Shown: positions 46,703 through 55,935, counted from the stretch's first letter. The stretch is 64,000 nt of DNA from Rhizobium sp. RU20A (GCF_900155885.1 NZ_FTMB01000001.1:1426001-1490000), one strand, 5' to 3'. Made by a program: numbers and translations. The notes: generated by a model from the letters alone, not told the origin.

Positions 46703-47086
46703 TCACTCCTGCGAGCGATGGTCGATAATCTGGAAGACCTTGGCGATGATCTGCCACTGCCCCTCGACGCGCACCAGGGTCAGGAAATCGACAAAATCGC
46801 GCTGGCCAATGGAGCAGCGCACGCGGGCAAGGGCCGTGTTGTCACCCGCAAGGTCGATCGCATCGATGTGGTCGCGCCGCTGATGGCCGAGCGAAGCGGG
46901 CGATTGCCGCGCCGCGACGACCGGAACGTAGTCGTCCATGGTCCGGTAGAGGAATGGCACCTCGTCGGCAGTCGCGTAGATCGCCCTCGGGTGGAAGACA
47001 GTCTGCAGTTTCTCGACATCGCAGAAATACAGCGCATCGAAGTAGTCCTGCAGAACGCCACAGATGTCCTGGATCGCCGCGCTCAT
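46703..47086 (-). CDS. NTF2-like (putative lumazine-binding) protein
   Basis: The 127-residue protein has the alpha+beta cone fold of the NTF2/SnoaL superfamily: IQDICGVLQDYFDALYFCDVEKLQTVFHP at the N-terminus and a C-terminal VEGQWQIIAKVFQI strand. The start overlaps the GST stop (ATGA at 47083). Such proteins often bind small hydrophobic ligands or accompany tautomerases; the role is unknown. Confidence 0.85.
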   Translation of the reverse strand: MSAAIQDICGVLQDYFDALYFCDVEKLQTVFHPRAIYATADEVPFLYRTMDDYVPVVAARQSPASLGHQRRDHIDAIDLAGDNTALARVRCSIGQRDFVDFLTLVRVEGQWQIIAKVFQIIDHRSQE

Positions 47087-47712
47087 GCCGCAGCCTCCCC
47101 GGCAAGAAGCCCTTCCGCGCGCAGGGCCTCGCGAACCGACGGCCGCTCCGCGATGCGCGCCACGTAAGCCCCGACCCGCGGCCACCGCGTCAGGTCGAAG
47201 CCGATGGCATGCGACCAGTTAAGAACGACGAACAGATAGGCGTCCGCCACCGTGAAGGCGTTGCCGAGGATGAAGGACCGGCCATCGGCAAGGCCGTGCG
47301 CCACATCGCCGACGCGCCGGGCCAGACGGTCCGCGGCCTGCTGCCCTTCGGTGGCATCGAGCGGATGTCCACGGAAATAGGGGCTGAAGGCCTTGTGCAG
47401 CTCGGACGCGGTGAAGTTGAGCCATTCCTGCAGCCGTGCACGCTCCAGGATCGCGACTGGCGGCGCGAGGGCCGCCGCGGGATGGGTATCGGCAAGGAAT
47501 TGAAGGATCGCCGGGTTCTCGGTCAGGACGGTGCCGTCGTCGAGTTCAAGGGCCGGCACGTAGCCCTTGGGATTGACGCGGCGGTAATCGGCGTCGGTCT
47601 CGGTCAGCCCGGCCTGCGTATCGACCTGCTCGGCATCGAAGGTCGCACCGAGTTCGGTGAGCACGATCCGCGATGATAAAGAACACGCGCCTGGTTTGAG
47701 GTAGAGCCGCAT
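47083..47712 (-). CDS. Glutathione S-transferase
   Basis: A 209-residue GST with the thioredoxin-like N-terminal domain (LYLKPGACSLSSRIVLTELG, then NPKGYVPALELDDGTVLTENPAILQFLAD) and an all-helical C-terminal domain. The start with GACS is characteristic of beta-class bacterial GSTs, where Cys10 contacts glutathione. It heads the GST-NTF2-tautomerase operon, divergent from the HxlR regulator. Confidence 0.93.
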   Translation of the reverse strand: MRLYLKPGACSLSSRIVLTELGATFDAEQVDTQAGLTETDADYRRVNPKGYVPALELDDGTVLTENPAILQFLADTHPAAALAPPVAILERARLQEWLNFTASELHKAFSPYFRGHPLDATEGQQAADRLARRVGDVAHGLADGRSFILGNAFTVADAYLFVVLNWSHAIGFDLTRWPRVGAYVARIAERPSVREALRAEGLLAGEAAA

Positions 47713-47749
47713 GGAAAATCTCCTGGTTCATGGGGACGGTCAGACCCTA

Positions 47750-47820
47750 TTGGTGCCGGTTACCATTGCCAACCAGGTTTCCATTGGTTACTTCATATTC
47801 AGGTTTCCACCCAGTAACCG
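47750..47820. promoter_or_regulatory. Repeated GGTTNCCA motifs in the gst/hxlR promoter
   Basis: GGTTACCATTG (47758-47768), GGTTTCCATTG (47776-47786), GGTTAC (47786-47791) and GGTTTCCA (47802-47809) follow each other at 10- to 18-base steps, with AGTAACC in inverse orientation at 47813-47819. Such tandem sites in a 117-base divergent promoter are a likely array for the adjacent HxlR dimer. Confidence 0.62.
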
Positions 47821-47829
47821 GTCGCGACG

Positions 47830-48186
47830 ATGAGCCTGAAAATCCGCAAGAACCGCAGTGCGCCGCCGCCGAGCCGGTGCGCCTTGACCGAATGCATGTC
47901 GATCATCGCCGGGGCATGGGCCCCGAATGTGATCTGGCATCTTCGGGCGGGTCCGCGGCGGTTCAGTGAATTGCGTCTCGATATTCCGCCCATTTCCGCA
48001 AAGGTGCTATCCCAGCGGCTTCGTGAACTGGAAGGCCGGGGCGTCGTGACACGCACGATCCAGCAGACGACGCCGCCATCGGTGGAATACGCCCTGACAT
48101 CGCTCGGTCAGGAGTTGATCCCGGCGCTGGATGCGATCGTTGCTGTCGGCCACAAACTCAAGGGAAGTCCATCGTCGCAAGGATGA
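47830..48186 (+). CDS. HxlR-family transcriptional regulator
   Basis: The 118-residue winged-helix protein shows the HxlR pattern: CALTECMSIIAGAWAPNVIWHLRAGPRRFSEL, then ISAKVLSQRLRELEGRGVVTR and YALTSLGQEL. Members sense reactive electrophiles or redox state and repress a divergent gene. Here the divergent unit is gst-NTF2-tautomerase, with a motif array in between. Confidence 0.92.
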   Translation: MSLKIRKNRSAPPPSRCALTECMSIIAGAWAPNVIWHLRAGPRRFSELRLDIPPISAKVLSQRLRELEGRGVVTRTIQQTTPPSVEYALTSLGQELIPALDAIVAVGHKLKGSPSSQG

Positions 48187-48199
48187 GCAGAAAGCGGAA

Positions 48200-49126
48200 C
48201 TATTGCGGATCCATCGCGTCCAGCAGCCGCCCGAGCGTCAGGACCATTTTCCGATCAAAAAGATGGCCGCGATCAAACATCCAGTGGATGGCCTGCTCCT
48301 GCGTCCAGGCGCGCTTGTAGGGGCGCACGGTGGTGAGCGCGTCGAACACGTCGCAGACAGTGGACAGGCGGACAAAAGGGCCGATCTCATCGCCGGAAAG
48401 GCCGAGCGGATAGCCGCTGCCATCAAGCGCTTCGTGGTGCAGGCGGCACACGTCGAGGACCACCTGCGGCACGCCGGGATAGCGCTTCAGGATATCGAAA
48501 CCGATCTGGGGATGGGTGCGGATGATGCGCCGCTCGGCATCGGTCAGCTCACCCTGCTTTTTCAGGATGGCATCGGGGATGAAGAGCTTGCCGAGATCGT
48601 GCAGCAGGCCGGCGGTGGTCAGAAGCTGGACCGTATCGGAATCGGAACCCGTCTCGTCGGCGAGCCGTGCCATGAGGCCGGCAACCGCAATGCAGTGGAC
48701 GAAGGTGCCCTGATCCTTGCTCTTCAGCCGCGTCATCTGCAACAGCACGGCCGGCGCTTCCGTCACGCTGTCGACGAGCGAGGCCGCAGCCGGCTGCAGG
48801 GCATCGAAGTCGAACGCCTCGCCCTGCCGTATCATATCCAGCGTGTCGCCGAGCGCATTGATATTGTTTGTGATCGCGGTGCGCGTGCGCGTTGCGACGA
48901 CCGGATCGACGGATTTTTGCGCCTTGCCGGCGTCAGCGCCGTCCACGGCCACCTGACTGCGCGCCGTATTGACGAGCACGGTTTCTGCGGAGGATGCGAC
49001 AATGGCACGCAAATCCTGCTCCGACGTCAGCAGGAAGCGCCGCTTGGCAAATTCCGTCTCCGGGCACATCACCGCTTCGACGAACATTCCCTTGCGCAGG
49101 GAATTCTTCGGAACATCAACGAGCAC
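48200..49126 (-). CDS. HD-GYP domain protein (c-di-GMP phosphodiesterase family)
   Basis: The 308-residue protein has a DUF3391-type N-terminal part (LVDVPKNSLRKGMFVEAVMC) and an HD-GYP domain with His176-Asp177 in LLHDLGK and HHE (230-232) followed by GYP (238-240). HD-GYP enzymes hydrolyse cyclic di-GMP. The metal-binding residues are present, so activity is plausible. Input and partners are unknown. Confidence 0.9.
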   Translation of the reverse strand: MLVDVPKNSLRKGMFVEAVMCPETEFAKRRFLLTSEQDLRAIVASSAETVLVNTARSQVAVDGADAGKAQKSVDPVVATRTRTAITNNINALGDTLDMIRQGEAFDFDALQPAAASLVDSVTEAPAVLLQMTRLKSKDQGTFVHCIAVAGLMARLADETGSDSDTVQLLTTAGLLHDLGKLFIPDAILKKQGELTDAERRIIRTHPQIGFDILKRYPGVPQVVLDVCRLHHEALDGSGYPLGLSGDEIGPFVRLSTVCDVFDALTTVRPYKRAWTQEQAIHWMFDRGHLFDRKMVLTLGRLLDAMDPQ

Positions 49127-49581
49127 ACCCCAACCCCAAATTTCCGCTGTTCAGACCAACGTGCAGAGGTCGGAATGCCCTCCTCAGCCGTTGACCCGAT
49201 GCGAGCAGGCAATCCGGATCCGAAGACGGCGCGCATCGACCGGCGCGTCCAGGCGATATTGCACGACTGTTCCTTAACTTAGAATAAAAGAATTTATAAA
49301 ATCAACCGATGATGGTTCAAAATGGTGCAAGCCGTGATGGGTTCAGGCACCTTCAGCCGCGCCGGAAGTCCCTTTGCGATTTGGTTTAGAAAAGCATGCC
49401 ACTCGCCACCGACAGCAAAAAAGCATGATTTTCATGCAAAACAGGATTCTACTGAAGAAAAATGCAGCTGAAGATTTATGATCTTCATGGTTATGACAAG
49501 AATACCACGTCAAAATTCGACGGCAATCGAAAATCAGCAATCTGAGCATGGGCATGCCCGATTCTGCGCAGAGTTGTATTC
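49127..49581. other. AT-rich gap between HD-GYP gene and ABC-F gene
   Basis: About 450 bases lower in G+C than the surroundings. No gene is supported. It includes the minus-strand HD-GYP promoter (49270-49310 is very AT-rich) and an inverted repeat TGAAGAT-TTATG-ATCTTCA at 49469-49487 that could act as a weak terminator or small-RNA stem. Confidence 0.45.
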
Positions 49582-49672
49582 TTCCGCGCAGTCGAGATGA
49601 AGATTTCCGCGCAAGCGAGATGAAAATGCCCTGTCAAGCGTGGATGTCAGGCGTGAATGTCAGGCGTGGATG
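49582..49672. repeat. Two short tandem-repeat arrays at the 3' end of the ABC-F gene
   Basis: A 23-bp unit (TTCCGCGCAGTCGAGATGAA followed by GAT) occurs twice in tandem at 49582-49604 and 49605-49627 with three differences. Immediately after it a 13-bp unit TCAGGCGTGGATG occurs three times at 49634-49646, 49647-49659 and 49660-49672. The last 13-mer contains the TGA stop of the ABC-F gene; the other two repeat that stop on the minus strand. Confidence 0.85.
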
Positions 49673-51282
49673 CCGGGCGCTTCCTGGCCGGTGCGGGCCA
49701 CATATTCGTGATACCCGCCATCGTAGCGCAGGACACCGTCGGCTGTCAGTTCCAGCACGCGGTTGGAAAGGGCGCCGAGGAAGTGGCGGTCGTGCGAGAC
49801 GAAGATCATCGTGCCCTCGAAGGTCGAGAGCGCCTTGACCAGCATGTCCTTGGTGTCCATGTCGAGGTGGTTGGTCGGCTCGTCGAGGACCAGAAGGTTC
49901 GGCGGATCGAAGAGCATCATGGCCATGACGAGGCGCGCCTTCTCCCCGCCCGACAGGACGCGGCAGCGCTTCTCGATATCGTCGCCGGAAAAGCCGAAGC
50001 AACCGGCAAGCGCCCGCAGCGGCCCCTGCCCCGCCCGCGGAAAGGCATTCTCCAGCGCTTCGAAGATCGTTTCCTCGCCATCGAGCATTTCCATGGCGTG
50101 CTGGGCGAAATAGCCCATTTTCACGCTGGCGCCGAGATTGACAGTGCCCTCGTCCGGCGCGCTGGCACCGGCAATGAGCTTCAGCAGCGTCGACTTGCCG
50201 GCACCGTTGATGCCGAGGATCGACCAGCGCTCGCGCCGGCGGATGGTGAAGTCGAGCCCGTCATAAATGACCCGGTCGCCATAGGCCTTGCGCACATTCT
50301 TGATGACAACGACGTCTTCGCCGGAGCGCGGCGCCGGCAGGAAGTCGAAGGCCACGACTTGGCGCCGGCGCGGCGGCTCGACACGGTCGATCTTGTCGAG
50401 CTTCTTCACCCGGCTCTGCACCTGCGCGGCATGGGAGGCGCGCGCCTTGAAGCGCTCGATGAACTTGATCTCCTTGGCGAGCATGGCCTGCTGGCGTTCG
50501 AACTGGGCCTGCTGCTGCTTTTCCGCCTGCGCCCGCTGCTCTTCGTAAAAGCCGTAGTCACCATTGTAGGTCGTGAGCCCGCCCCCGTCGATCTCGAGGA
50601 TCTTGTCGACGATGCGGTTCATGAAGGCCCGGTCGTGCGAGGTCATCATCAGCGCGCCGTCATAGCCGCGCAGGAAGTTCTCCAGCCAGATCAGGCTTTC
50701 AAGGTCGAGGTGGTTGGAGGGCTCGTCCAGCAGCATCACGTCGGGCCGCATCAGAAGGATGCGGGCCAGCGCCACGCGCATCTTCCAGCCGCCGGAAAGC
50801 GCGCCGACATCGCCGTCCATCATCGACTGGCTGAAGGAAAGGCCAGCCAGCACCTCGCGGGCGCGCCCTTCGAGCGCATAACCGTCCAGCTCCTCATAGC
50901 GCGCCTGCACCTCGCCGTACCGCTCGATGATCTCGTCCATGCGGTCCATCTGGTCCGGATCGCTCATCGCGGCCTCAAGGCCTGCAAGTTCGGCCGCGAC
51001 CTCGCTCACCGGACCCGCGCCGTTCATCACCTCCTGCACGGCGCTGCGGCCCGCCATTTCGCCGACATCCTGGTCGAAATAGCCGATCGATACGCCGCGA
51101 TCGACGGAGATCTGCCCCTCATCCGGCTGCTCCTGCCCGGTGATCATCCGGAACAGCGAGGACTTGCCGGCGCCGTTCGGACCGACGAGGCCGATCTTCT
51201 CGCCCTTGTTCAGCGCGGCCGACGCCTCGATGAAGAGAATGCGATGGCTGAGCTGCTTGCTGATATTGTCGATGCGGATCAT
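49660..51282 (-). CDS. ABC-F family ATPase
   Basis: The 540-residue protein has two ABC domains without membrane segments: GPNGAGKSS near residue 35 with LSGGWKMRVALARILL and MLLDEPSNHLD, and GINGAGKST near residue 350 with LSGGEKARLVMAMML and LLVLDEPTNHLD. The linker is rich in Gln/Lys (EKQQQAQFERQQA), as in the Uup/YheS groups. ABC-F proteins act on the ribosome. The start at 51282 (MIRIDNISK) is the family start. The stop lies in a 13-bp repeat. Confidence 0.93.
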   Translation of the reverse strand: MIRIDNISKQLSHRILFIEASAALNKGEKIGLVGPNGAGKSSLFRMITGQEQPDEGQISVDRGVSIGYFDQDVGEMAGRSAVQEVMNGAGPVSEVAAELAGLEAAMSDPDQMDRMDEIIERYGEVQARYEELDGYALEGRAREVLAGLSFSQSMMDGDVGALSGGWKMRVALARILLMRPDVMLLDEPSNHLDLESLIWLENFLRGYDGALMMTSHDRAFMNRIVDKILEIDGGGLTTYNGDYGFYEEQRAQAEKQQQAQFERQQAMLAKEIKFIERFKARASHAAQVQSRVKKLDKIDRVEPPRRRQVVAFDFLPAPRSGEDVVVIKNVRKAYGDRVIYDGLDFTIRRRERWSILGINGAGKSTLLKLIAGASAPDEGTVNLGASVKMGYFAQHAMEMLDGEETIFEALENAFPRAGQGPLRALAGCFGFSGDDIEKRCRVLSGGEKARLVMAMMLFDPPNLLVLDEPTNHLDMDTKDMLVKALSTFEGTMIFVSHDRHFLGALSNRVLELTADGVLRYDGGYHEYVARTGQEAPGIHA

Positions 51283-51471
51283 GGGTCGTCGGGCCTGAAA
51301 GGGGCGGCCGCTGTGGCCGATAACAATGGTTGGCCGGGCTTTGCCACGCGCGCCGCCCAAAGGAAAGGGTGGCCCAAGGCTTTTGCCGCCCGCCCCCGTT
51401 CAAACGGCGCCAGCCTTGCGCTATCGTGTCGGCAGCGCAACAGGCAGCGGTCCGCCGGGAGGAGAAAAGCC

Positions 51472-52110
51472 ATGCGAGGAACGTCGGGGAACGGAAAGGT
51501 GGTTCGCGGCACGCTCGTCGCCCTCGGCATCGCCTCGGCGGCGATCGCCCCGCCGCAGCCGCTTGCCGCCGCGCAAAAGACGGGGCCGGCCTTCGACTGC
51601 AAGAGAGTGGAGACGGGGTCGATTGCCGAGCGCGTCTGCCGCGATCCGAAGCTGTCTGCCGCCGATCGCAGGCTGGACAAGGTCTACAAACAGGCGACCC
51701 TGAAGGCAAAGAACGAGCACCCGCCGACGCTCGCGGCCGAGCAGCGCGGCTGGATCAAGGGTCGTGACGACTGCTGGAAGGCCAAGGATGTCGGCGACTG
51801 CATCGGCTTTGCCTATGAAACGCGCATTGCCGAACTGGAAGCGCGCTACCGGCTGGTCAAAGCCCTTGGCCCCTTCCGCTGGCGCTGCAACGATGCGCCG
51901 CACAGCGAGGTCGTCACCACCTTCTTCGAAACCGAGCCCGCCACGCTGATCGCCGAACGCGGCGACGAGACGTCGCTGATGTTTTCCCAGCCCGCCGCCA
52001 GCGGCACCCGCTATGCCGGCCGCAACGAGACCTATTGGGAGCATCAGGGCGAAGCGACCATCACTTGGGGCTATCAGGCGCCGGAAATGACCTGCAAACA
52101 GGTGAAATAG
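51472..52110 (+). CDS. LprI-like / MliC-like lysozyme-inhibitor fusion protein
   Basis: A 212-residue secreted protein. A signal peptide (GTLVALGIASAAIAPPQPLAAA) is followed by an LprI/DUF1311 domain at ~40-120 (FDCKRVETGSIAERVCRD, LSAADRRLDKVYKQA, four Cys). A C-terminal MliC-type domain at ~133-212 follows (FRWRCNDAPHSEV, SQPAASGTRYAGRNETYWEHQGEA, TCKQV), with the conserved serine of the lysozyme-blocking loop in ASGTRY. MliC and LprI proteins inhibit lysozymes in the periplasm. The ribosome site is GGGAGGAGAAAA. Confidence 0.88.
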   Translation: MRGTSGNGKVVRGTLVALGIASAAIAPPQPLAAAQKTGPAFDCKRVETGSIAERVCRDPKLSAADRRLDKVYKQATLKAKNEHPPTLAAEQRGWIKGRDDCWKAKDVGDCIGFAYETRIAELEARYRLVKALGPFRWRCNDAPHSEVVTTFFETEPATLIAERGDETSLMFSQPAASGTRYAGRNETYWEHQGEATITWGYQAPEMTCKQVK

Positions 52111-52170
52111 CCTTCACCTGACGGCGCAATGCCACCACCCGTGAGGGGTCGGCACCCGGCCCGGCGTCCC

Positions 52171-53226
52171 TCAGGCGGTCTCGCCGAAGGCACCGGCCAA
52201 AACGCGCAGCCAGTTCTCCCGCGTCAGCTTCGCGAGATCGTCGTCGCCGTAACCGGCGTCGCGCAGCGCATCGACCAGCACCTGCGTGCCGGCCGCATCG
52301 CCGATTTCGGCCGGAATGGTCGCGCCATCATAATCCGAGCCGAGCGCCACGCAGTCGATGCCCATGCGCTCGACCATATAGTCGATATGGCGCACCATGG
52401 CGGAAACCGGTGTCAGCGCATTTTCCAGCCCGTCCTCGCGCAGCATCGTCGTTGCGAAATTCAGGCCGGCAACGCCCTTGCGCTCGGCAATGGCATCCAT
52501 CTGCCGATCCGTCAGGTTGCGCGCCACCGGCGTCAGAGCGTGCACGTTCGAATGACTGTGGATCAGCGGCCGGTCGGAAACGCGGGCCACATCCCAGAAG
52601 CCCTTCTCGGTGATGTGGGCGCAATCGACGAGAATGCCGAGCCGATCGCAGGCCTTCACCAGCGCCTCGCCGGCCTCGGTCAGGCCCGGCCCCATATCCG
52701 GCGTGCGGGGAAAGGCAAAGGGTACGCCATGGCCGAAGATGTTGTTGCGGCTCCACACCGGCCCCAGAGAGCGAAGGCCGGCGGCATGAAACACCTCCAG
52801 CTCGGAAAGATCGGCGCTGATCGCCTCGCAGCCCTCCATGTGCAGGACGGCCGCGAAGATGCCATCGGCCATCGCAGCACGAATATCGGCCACGGACCGG
52901 CACAGGCGCCAGGCACCGGCGCGGTGCAGTTGAAGCGCGATGGCCGCCATCTCCATGGCGATGTCGAGTGAGGAATGCCGCTCGAGCGGCGGCGACATCG
53001 GCGTATCATAGTGACCGTTCTCATCGGGCTGACGCAGGATGATCCCGTCAGAGGGGATGTAGATGGCGGAAATGCCGCCTGCCAATCCGCCTTCCCGTGC
53101 CCGCGGCCCGTCAATATGGCCGTTCGGGGCTCCGTCGATAAATTCGGCGATCGGATCGCCGCCGCGTCGCTGGTGCGACCAGAGGCGCAGCAATACGTCG
53201 TTGTGACCGTCGAATACCGCCTGCAT
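52171..53226 (-). CDS. Membrane-dipeptidase-like protein (peptidase M19)
   Basis: The 351-residue protein matches renal-dipeptidase-type zinc peptidases: FDGHNDVLLRLW near residue 5 with the H-x-D metal site, HMEGCEAI near 130 with the bridging Glu, LVDCAHITEKGFWDVARVSDRPLIHSHSNVHAL near 205-230, and ALGSDYDGATIP near 300. There is no signal peptide. It probably hydrolyses dipeptides; other M19 members act on D-amino acid or modified substrates. Confidence 0.92.
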   Translation of the reverse strand: MQAVFDGHNDVLLRLWSHQRRGGDPIAEFIDGAPNGHIDGPRAREGGLAGGISAIYIPSDGIILRQPDENGHYDTPMSPPLERHSSLDIAMEMAAIALQLHRAGAWRLCRSVADIRAAMADGIFAAVLHMEGCEAISADLSELEVFHAAGLRSLGPVWSRNNIFGHGVPFAFPRTPDMGPGLTEAGEALVKACDRLGILVDCAHITEKGFWDVARVSDRPLIHSHSNVHALTPVARNLTDRQMDAIAERKGVAGLNFATTMLREDGLENALTPVSAMVRHIDYMVERMGIDCVALGSDYDGATIPAEIGDAAGTQVLVDALRDAGYGDDDLAKLTRENWLRVLAGAFGETA

Positions 53227-53490
53227 GTCATGCCTTTCAAGAGGCAGGGCCGGCACCGGGGTTCGATGCGGGAATCGCTGCCTGTCGCCTGCAAACGGTA
53301 CGTGAGCACCCCGCCTGCATCAATGGGCACCGCATAAACCGGCGGCTGCCCGCCTGGTTCCACGGCGCCGCGCCTTCGTCATCACGCGGATTTCATGCCT
53401 TGCGAAGGAGTTGATTTGTGGCAAAGGTAGCGCCGCGGCATTCGGGCGGCATCGGAAAGATCGGCGCCACGCCAGCGGAACGGGAGAGCC

Positions 53491-54810
53491 ATGACGGCGA
53501 CAGGAATGGTTTTCACATGGCTGGCAGCGTCTTCGCGTCTGCGCGGCACAGCTCCCGCACCGCGTCTGCTGAGCCGCGACAACCGGCTGCGGAGAGCGGC
53601 GCTGCTCTTCGTCGGCGCCTTGGTGCTCACCGCCTGCGCCGGCCGCCCGGAGGGCGTACTGGTTCCCGGCGGAACGGCACCCGGTGCCAGCGAGGTCGAT
53701 ATCTTCGTCGCAACGACGCGCGCCCCGTCGGAAAACCCGGGCGTGCTGTTTGGCGGCGATCGTAGCCAGCAGATCTCGGCCGCCTCCATCGTCGTCTCGA
53801 TACCGCCGGATGCGGCGCGCGAGGTCGGGCAGGTGCAGTGGCCAAAACGCCTGCCGGCCGATCCGCGCAAGGAATTCTCCACCGTCAGCGTCACTCCGCT
53901 CGACGGCGAAGCGAGCGTCAAGGCCTGGGCGCAGTCCAACATTCCCGCCAGCGGCCGCCTGATGATCTTCGTCCACGGCTTCAACAACCGGTATGAGGAC
54001 GCCGTCTATCGTTTCGCGCAGATCGTTCATGATTCGAAGGCGGATGTGGCGCCGGTGCTCTTCACCTGGCCCTCCCGCGCCAGCGTGTTCGACTATGTCT
54101 ACGACCGCGAGAGCACCAACTACTCCCGCGATGCGCTGGAAGAGCTGATGCGCAGGGCCGCGGAAAACCCGAAGGTCAAGGAAATCACCATCATGGCCCA
54201 TTCCATGGGTACATGGCTTGCCATGGAGTCGCTCCGCCAGATGGCCATTCGCGATGGGCGCGTGGCGCCGAAGATCCGCAATGTCATCCTGGCCTCGCCT
54301 GATATCGACGTGGATGTCTTCGGCAAGCAGTGGGAACAGATGGGGAAAAACAAGCCCAACTTCACACTCTTCGTCTCGCAGGACGACCGGGCGCTCACCG
54401 TTTCGCGCCGCATCGCCGGCAATATCGACCGCCTCGGCCAGATCGACCCAAGCGTCGAGCCCTATCGCAGCCAGTTGGAAAGCGAGGGCATCACCGTGCT
54501 CGATCTCACCGCGCTGAAGGTCAATGACCGGCTGAACCATGGCAAATTCGCCGAAAGCCCCGAGGTGGTGAAGCTGATCGGCAACCGCCTGATCGAGGGA
54601 CAGACGATCACCGACAGCGAGGTCGGCATCGGCGACCGTCTGGGCGCCGTCGCGCTTGGCACGGCGCAGACCGTCGGCACGGCCGCGAGCGTCGCGGTCT
54701 CGACACCCATTCTGATCTTCGATCCGAAAACGCGGGAAAGCTACGACGACCAATGGCGACGCCTCGGCCGTTCGGTCGAAAACACCGTCGGCTCGGCGGT
54801 CGGGCAGTGA
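53491..54810 (+). CDS. DUF900-type alpha/beta hydrolase lipoprotein
   Basis: The 439-residue protein has a hydrophobic segment with lipobox (ALVLTACAG) around residue 50, preceded by an unusually long N-terminal region. The DUF900 alpha/beta hydrolase domain spans ~70-330: VDIFVATTRAP, LMIFVHGFNNRYEDAVYR and the nucleophile elbow IMAHSMGTWLA near 230, followed by ASPDIDVDVF. A C-terminal ~90-residue extension contains a weakly hydrophobic stretch. Substrate unknown. GTG or ATG codons closer to the lipobox could be the true start. Confidence 0.85.
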   Translation: MTATGMVFTWLAASSRLRGTAPAPRLLSRDNRLRRAALLFVGALVLTACAGRPEGVLVPGGTAPGASEVDIFVATTRAPSENPGVLFGGDRSQQISAASIVVSIPPDAAREVGQVQWPKRLPADPRKEFSTVSVTPLDGEASVKAWAQSNIPASGRLMIFVHGFNNRYEDAVYRFAQIVHDSKADVAPVLFTWPSRASVFDYVYDRESTNYSRDALEELMRRAAENPKVKEITIMAHSMGTWLAMESLRQMAIRDGRVAPKIRNVILASPDIDVDVFGKQWEQMGKNKPNFTLFVSQDDRALTVSRRIAGNIDRLGQIDPSVEPYRSQLESEGITVLDLTALKVNDRLNHGKFAESPEVVKLIGNRLIEGQTITDSEVGIGDRLGAVALGTAQTVGTAASVAVSTPILIFDPKTRESYDDQWRRLGRSVENTVGSAVGQ

Positions 54811-54829
54811 GCGGAGTCGAAGGACAGCC

Positions 54830-55849
54830 ATGAACCTCAAGGAGTTCGCCAGCCATCTCGGCCTGTCGCAGACAACCGTCAGCCGGGCCTTGAGCGGCTA
54901 TCCGGAGGTGCGAACCGAGACCCGCGAGCGGGTGATGCGTGCCGCCCGCGAACTCGGCTACCGGCCGAACACGGCCGCGCTCGGCCTTGCCACCGGCCGG
55001 GCCGGCGCCATCGGCATCGTGCTGCGCGGCGCCGGCTTCGGTCCCCACGCCACCGAGTTTCTCGGCGGCCTTGGCGGGCGCCTGCAGGCCGAGGATATCG
55101 ACATGCTGATCTCGACGGTGGAGAGCGAGGAGGCGGAACTGTCGATCTACCGGCGTCTCGCCGCCAGCAAGCGCGTCGACGGTTTCGTGCTGCATTCCCC
55201 GCGCCTTGGCGATCCGCGCGTTGCGCTTCTCGAAGAGCTCGGCCTGCCCTTCATCGTGCACGGACGTCCCGAACAGCCGGGGGGCTGCTCCTGGGTCGAT
55301 ATCGACAATCGCGGAGCGACGCGCCAGGCGACCCGGCTGCTCATCGATTTCGGCCACCGCCGCATTGCCCTGCTCAATGGCCATCGCGGCATGATCTTTG
55401 CCGAACACCGCCACGAGGGCTATTGCGAGGCGCTCGGCGATGCCGGCATCGCCATCGATCCGTCCCTGACCGGCAATGGCGACTTCACCGACGAGATGGG
55501 CTTTCGCCTGACGCAGTCCTTCCTCGCGGGCGCCAACCCGCCAACCGCCATCATCGCGGGATCCATGATGTCGGCGCTCGGCGCCATGCGCGCCATCCGC
55601 GTCGCGGGCCTGACGGCCGGCGAGGACGTCTCCCTCATCGCCCATGACGACGTCTTCGCCTATCTCAGCCCCGAAAACCTCATACCGACGCTGACGACCA
55701 CCCGCTCCTCCATCCGCGCCGCCGGCACGCGGATTGCCGAACTGCTGCTGCAACGGATGAAAGGCCGGCCGGCCGAGGACCTGCGCGAGGTCTGGCCGGT
55801 GGAACTCGTCATTCGCCGCTCGACGGGCCAGCCGAGAGTGAAGGGGTGA
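54830..55849 (+). CDS. LacI-family transcriptional regulator
   Basis: A 339-residue repressor with an N-terminal LacI helix-turn-helix (NLKEFASHLGLSQTTVSRALSGYPEVRTETRERV) and hinge (LGYRPNTAALGLATGRAGAIG), then a periplasmic-binding-like effector domain. It starts 20 bases after the hydrolase gene. The nearest matching operator is the palindrome at 57942-57961 before the ThuA-Gfo/Idh operon, so it is likely to regulate that unit; the inducer may be a sugar. Confidence 0.92.
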   Translation: MNLKEFASHLGLSQTTVSRALSGYPEVRTETRERVMRAARELGYRPNTAALGLATGRAGAIGIVLRGAGFGPHATEFLGGLGGRLQAEDIDMLISTVESEEAELSIYRRLAASKRVDGFVLHSPRLGDPRVALLEELGLPFIVHGRPEQPGGCSWVDIDNRGATRQATRLLIDFGHRRIALLNGHRGMIFAEHRHEGYCEALGDAGIAIDPSLTGNGDFTDEMGFRLTQSFLAGANPPTAIIAGSMMSALGAMRAIRVAGLTAGEDVSLIAHDDVFAYLSPENLIPTLTTTRSSIRAAGTRIAELLLQRMKGRPAEDLREVWPVELVIRRSTGQPRVKG

Positions 55850-55935
55850 GATGCCGGCGATGATTTGTGGTGGCTGCAGAGGTGGTGCCCAAGGGACGCA
55901 TTGTCCCAACTGCTATCATCGCGCCCCCAGCCATC

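Noticed and set aside
49582-49672. CRISPR-like array
   Set aside because: The 23-bp and 13-bp units are directly adjacent without spacers and there are no cas genes; it is a simple tandem repeat.
49657-51471. Long plus-strand extension upstream of the LprI-MliC gene
   Set aside because: It lies antisense to the ABC-F gene and lacks motifs; the signal peptide and GGGAGGAG site fix the start at 51472.
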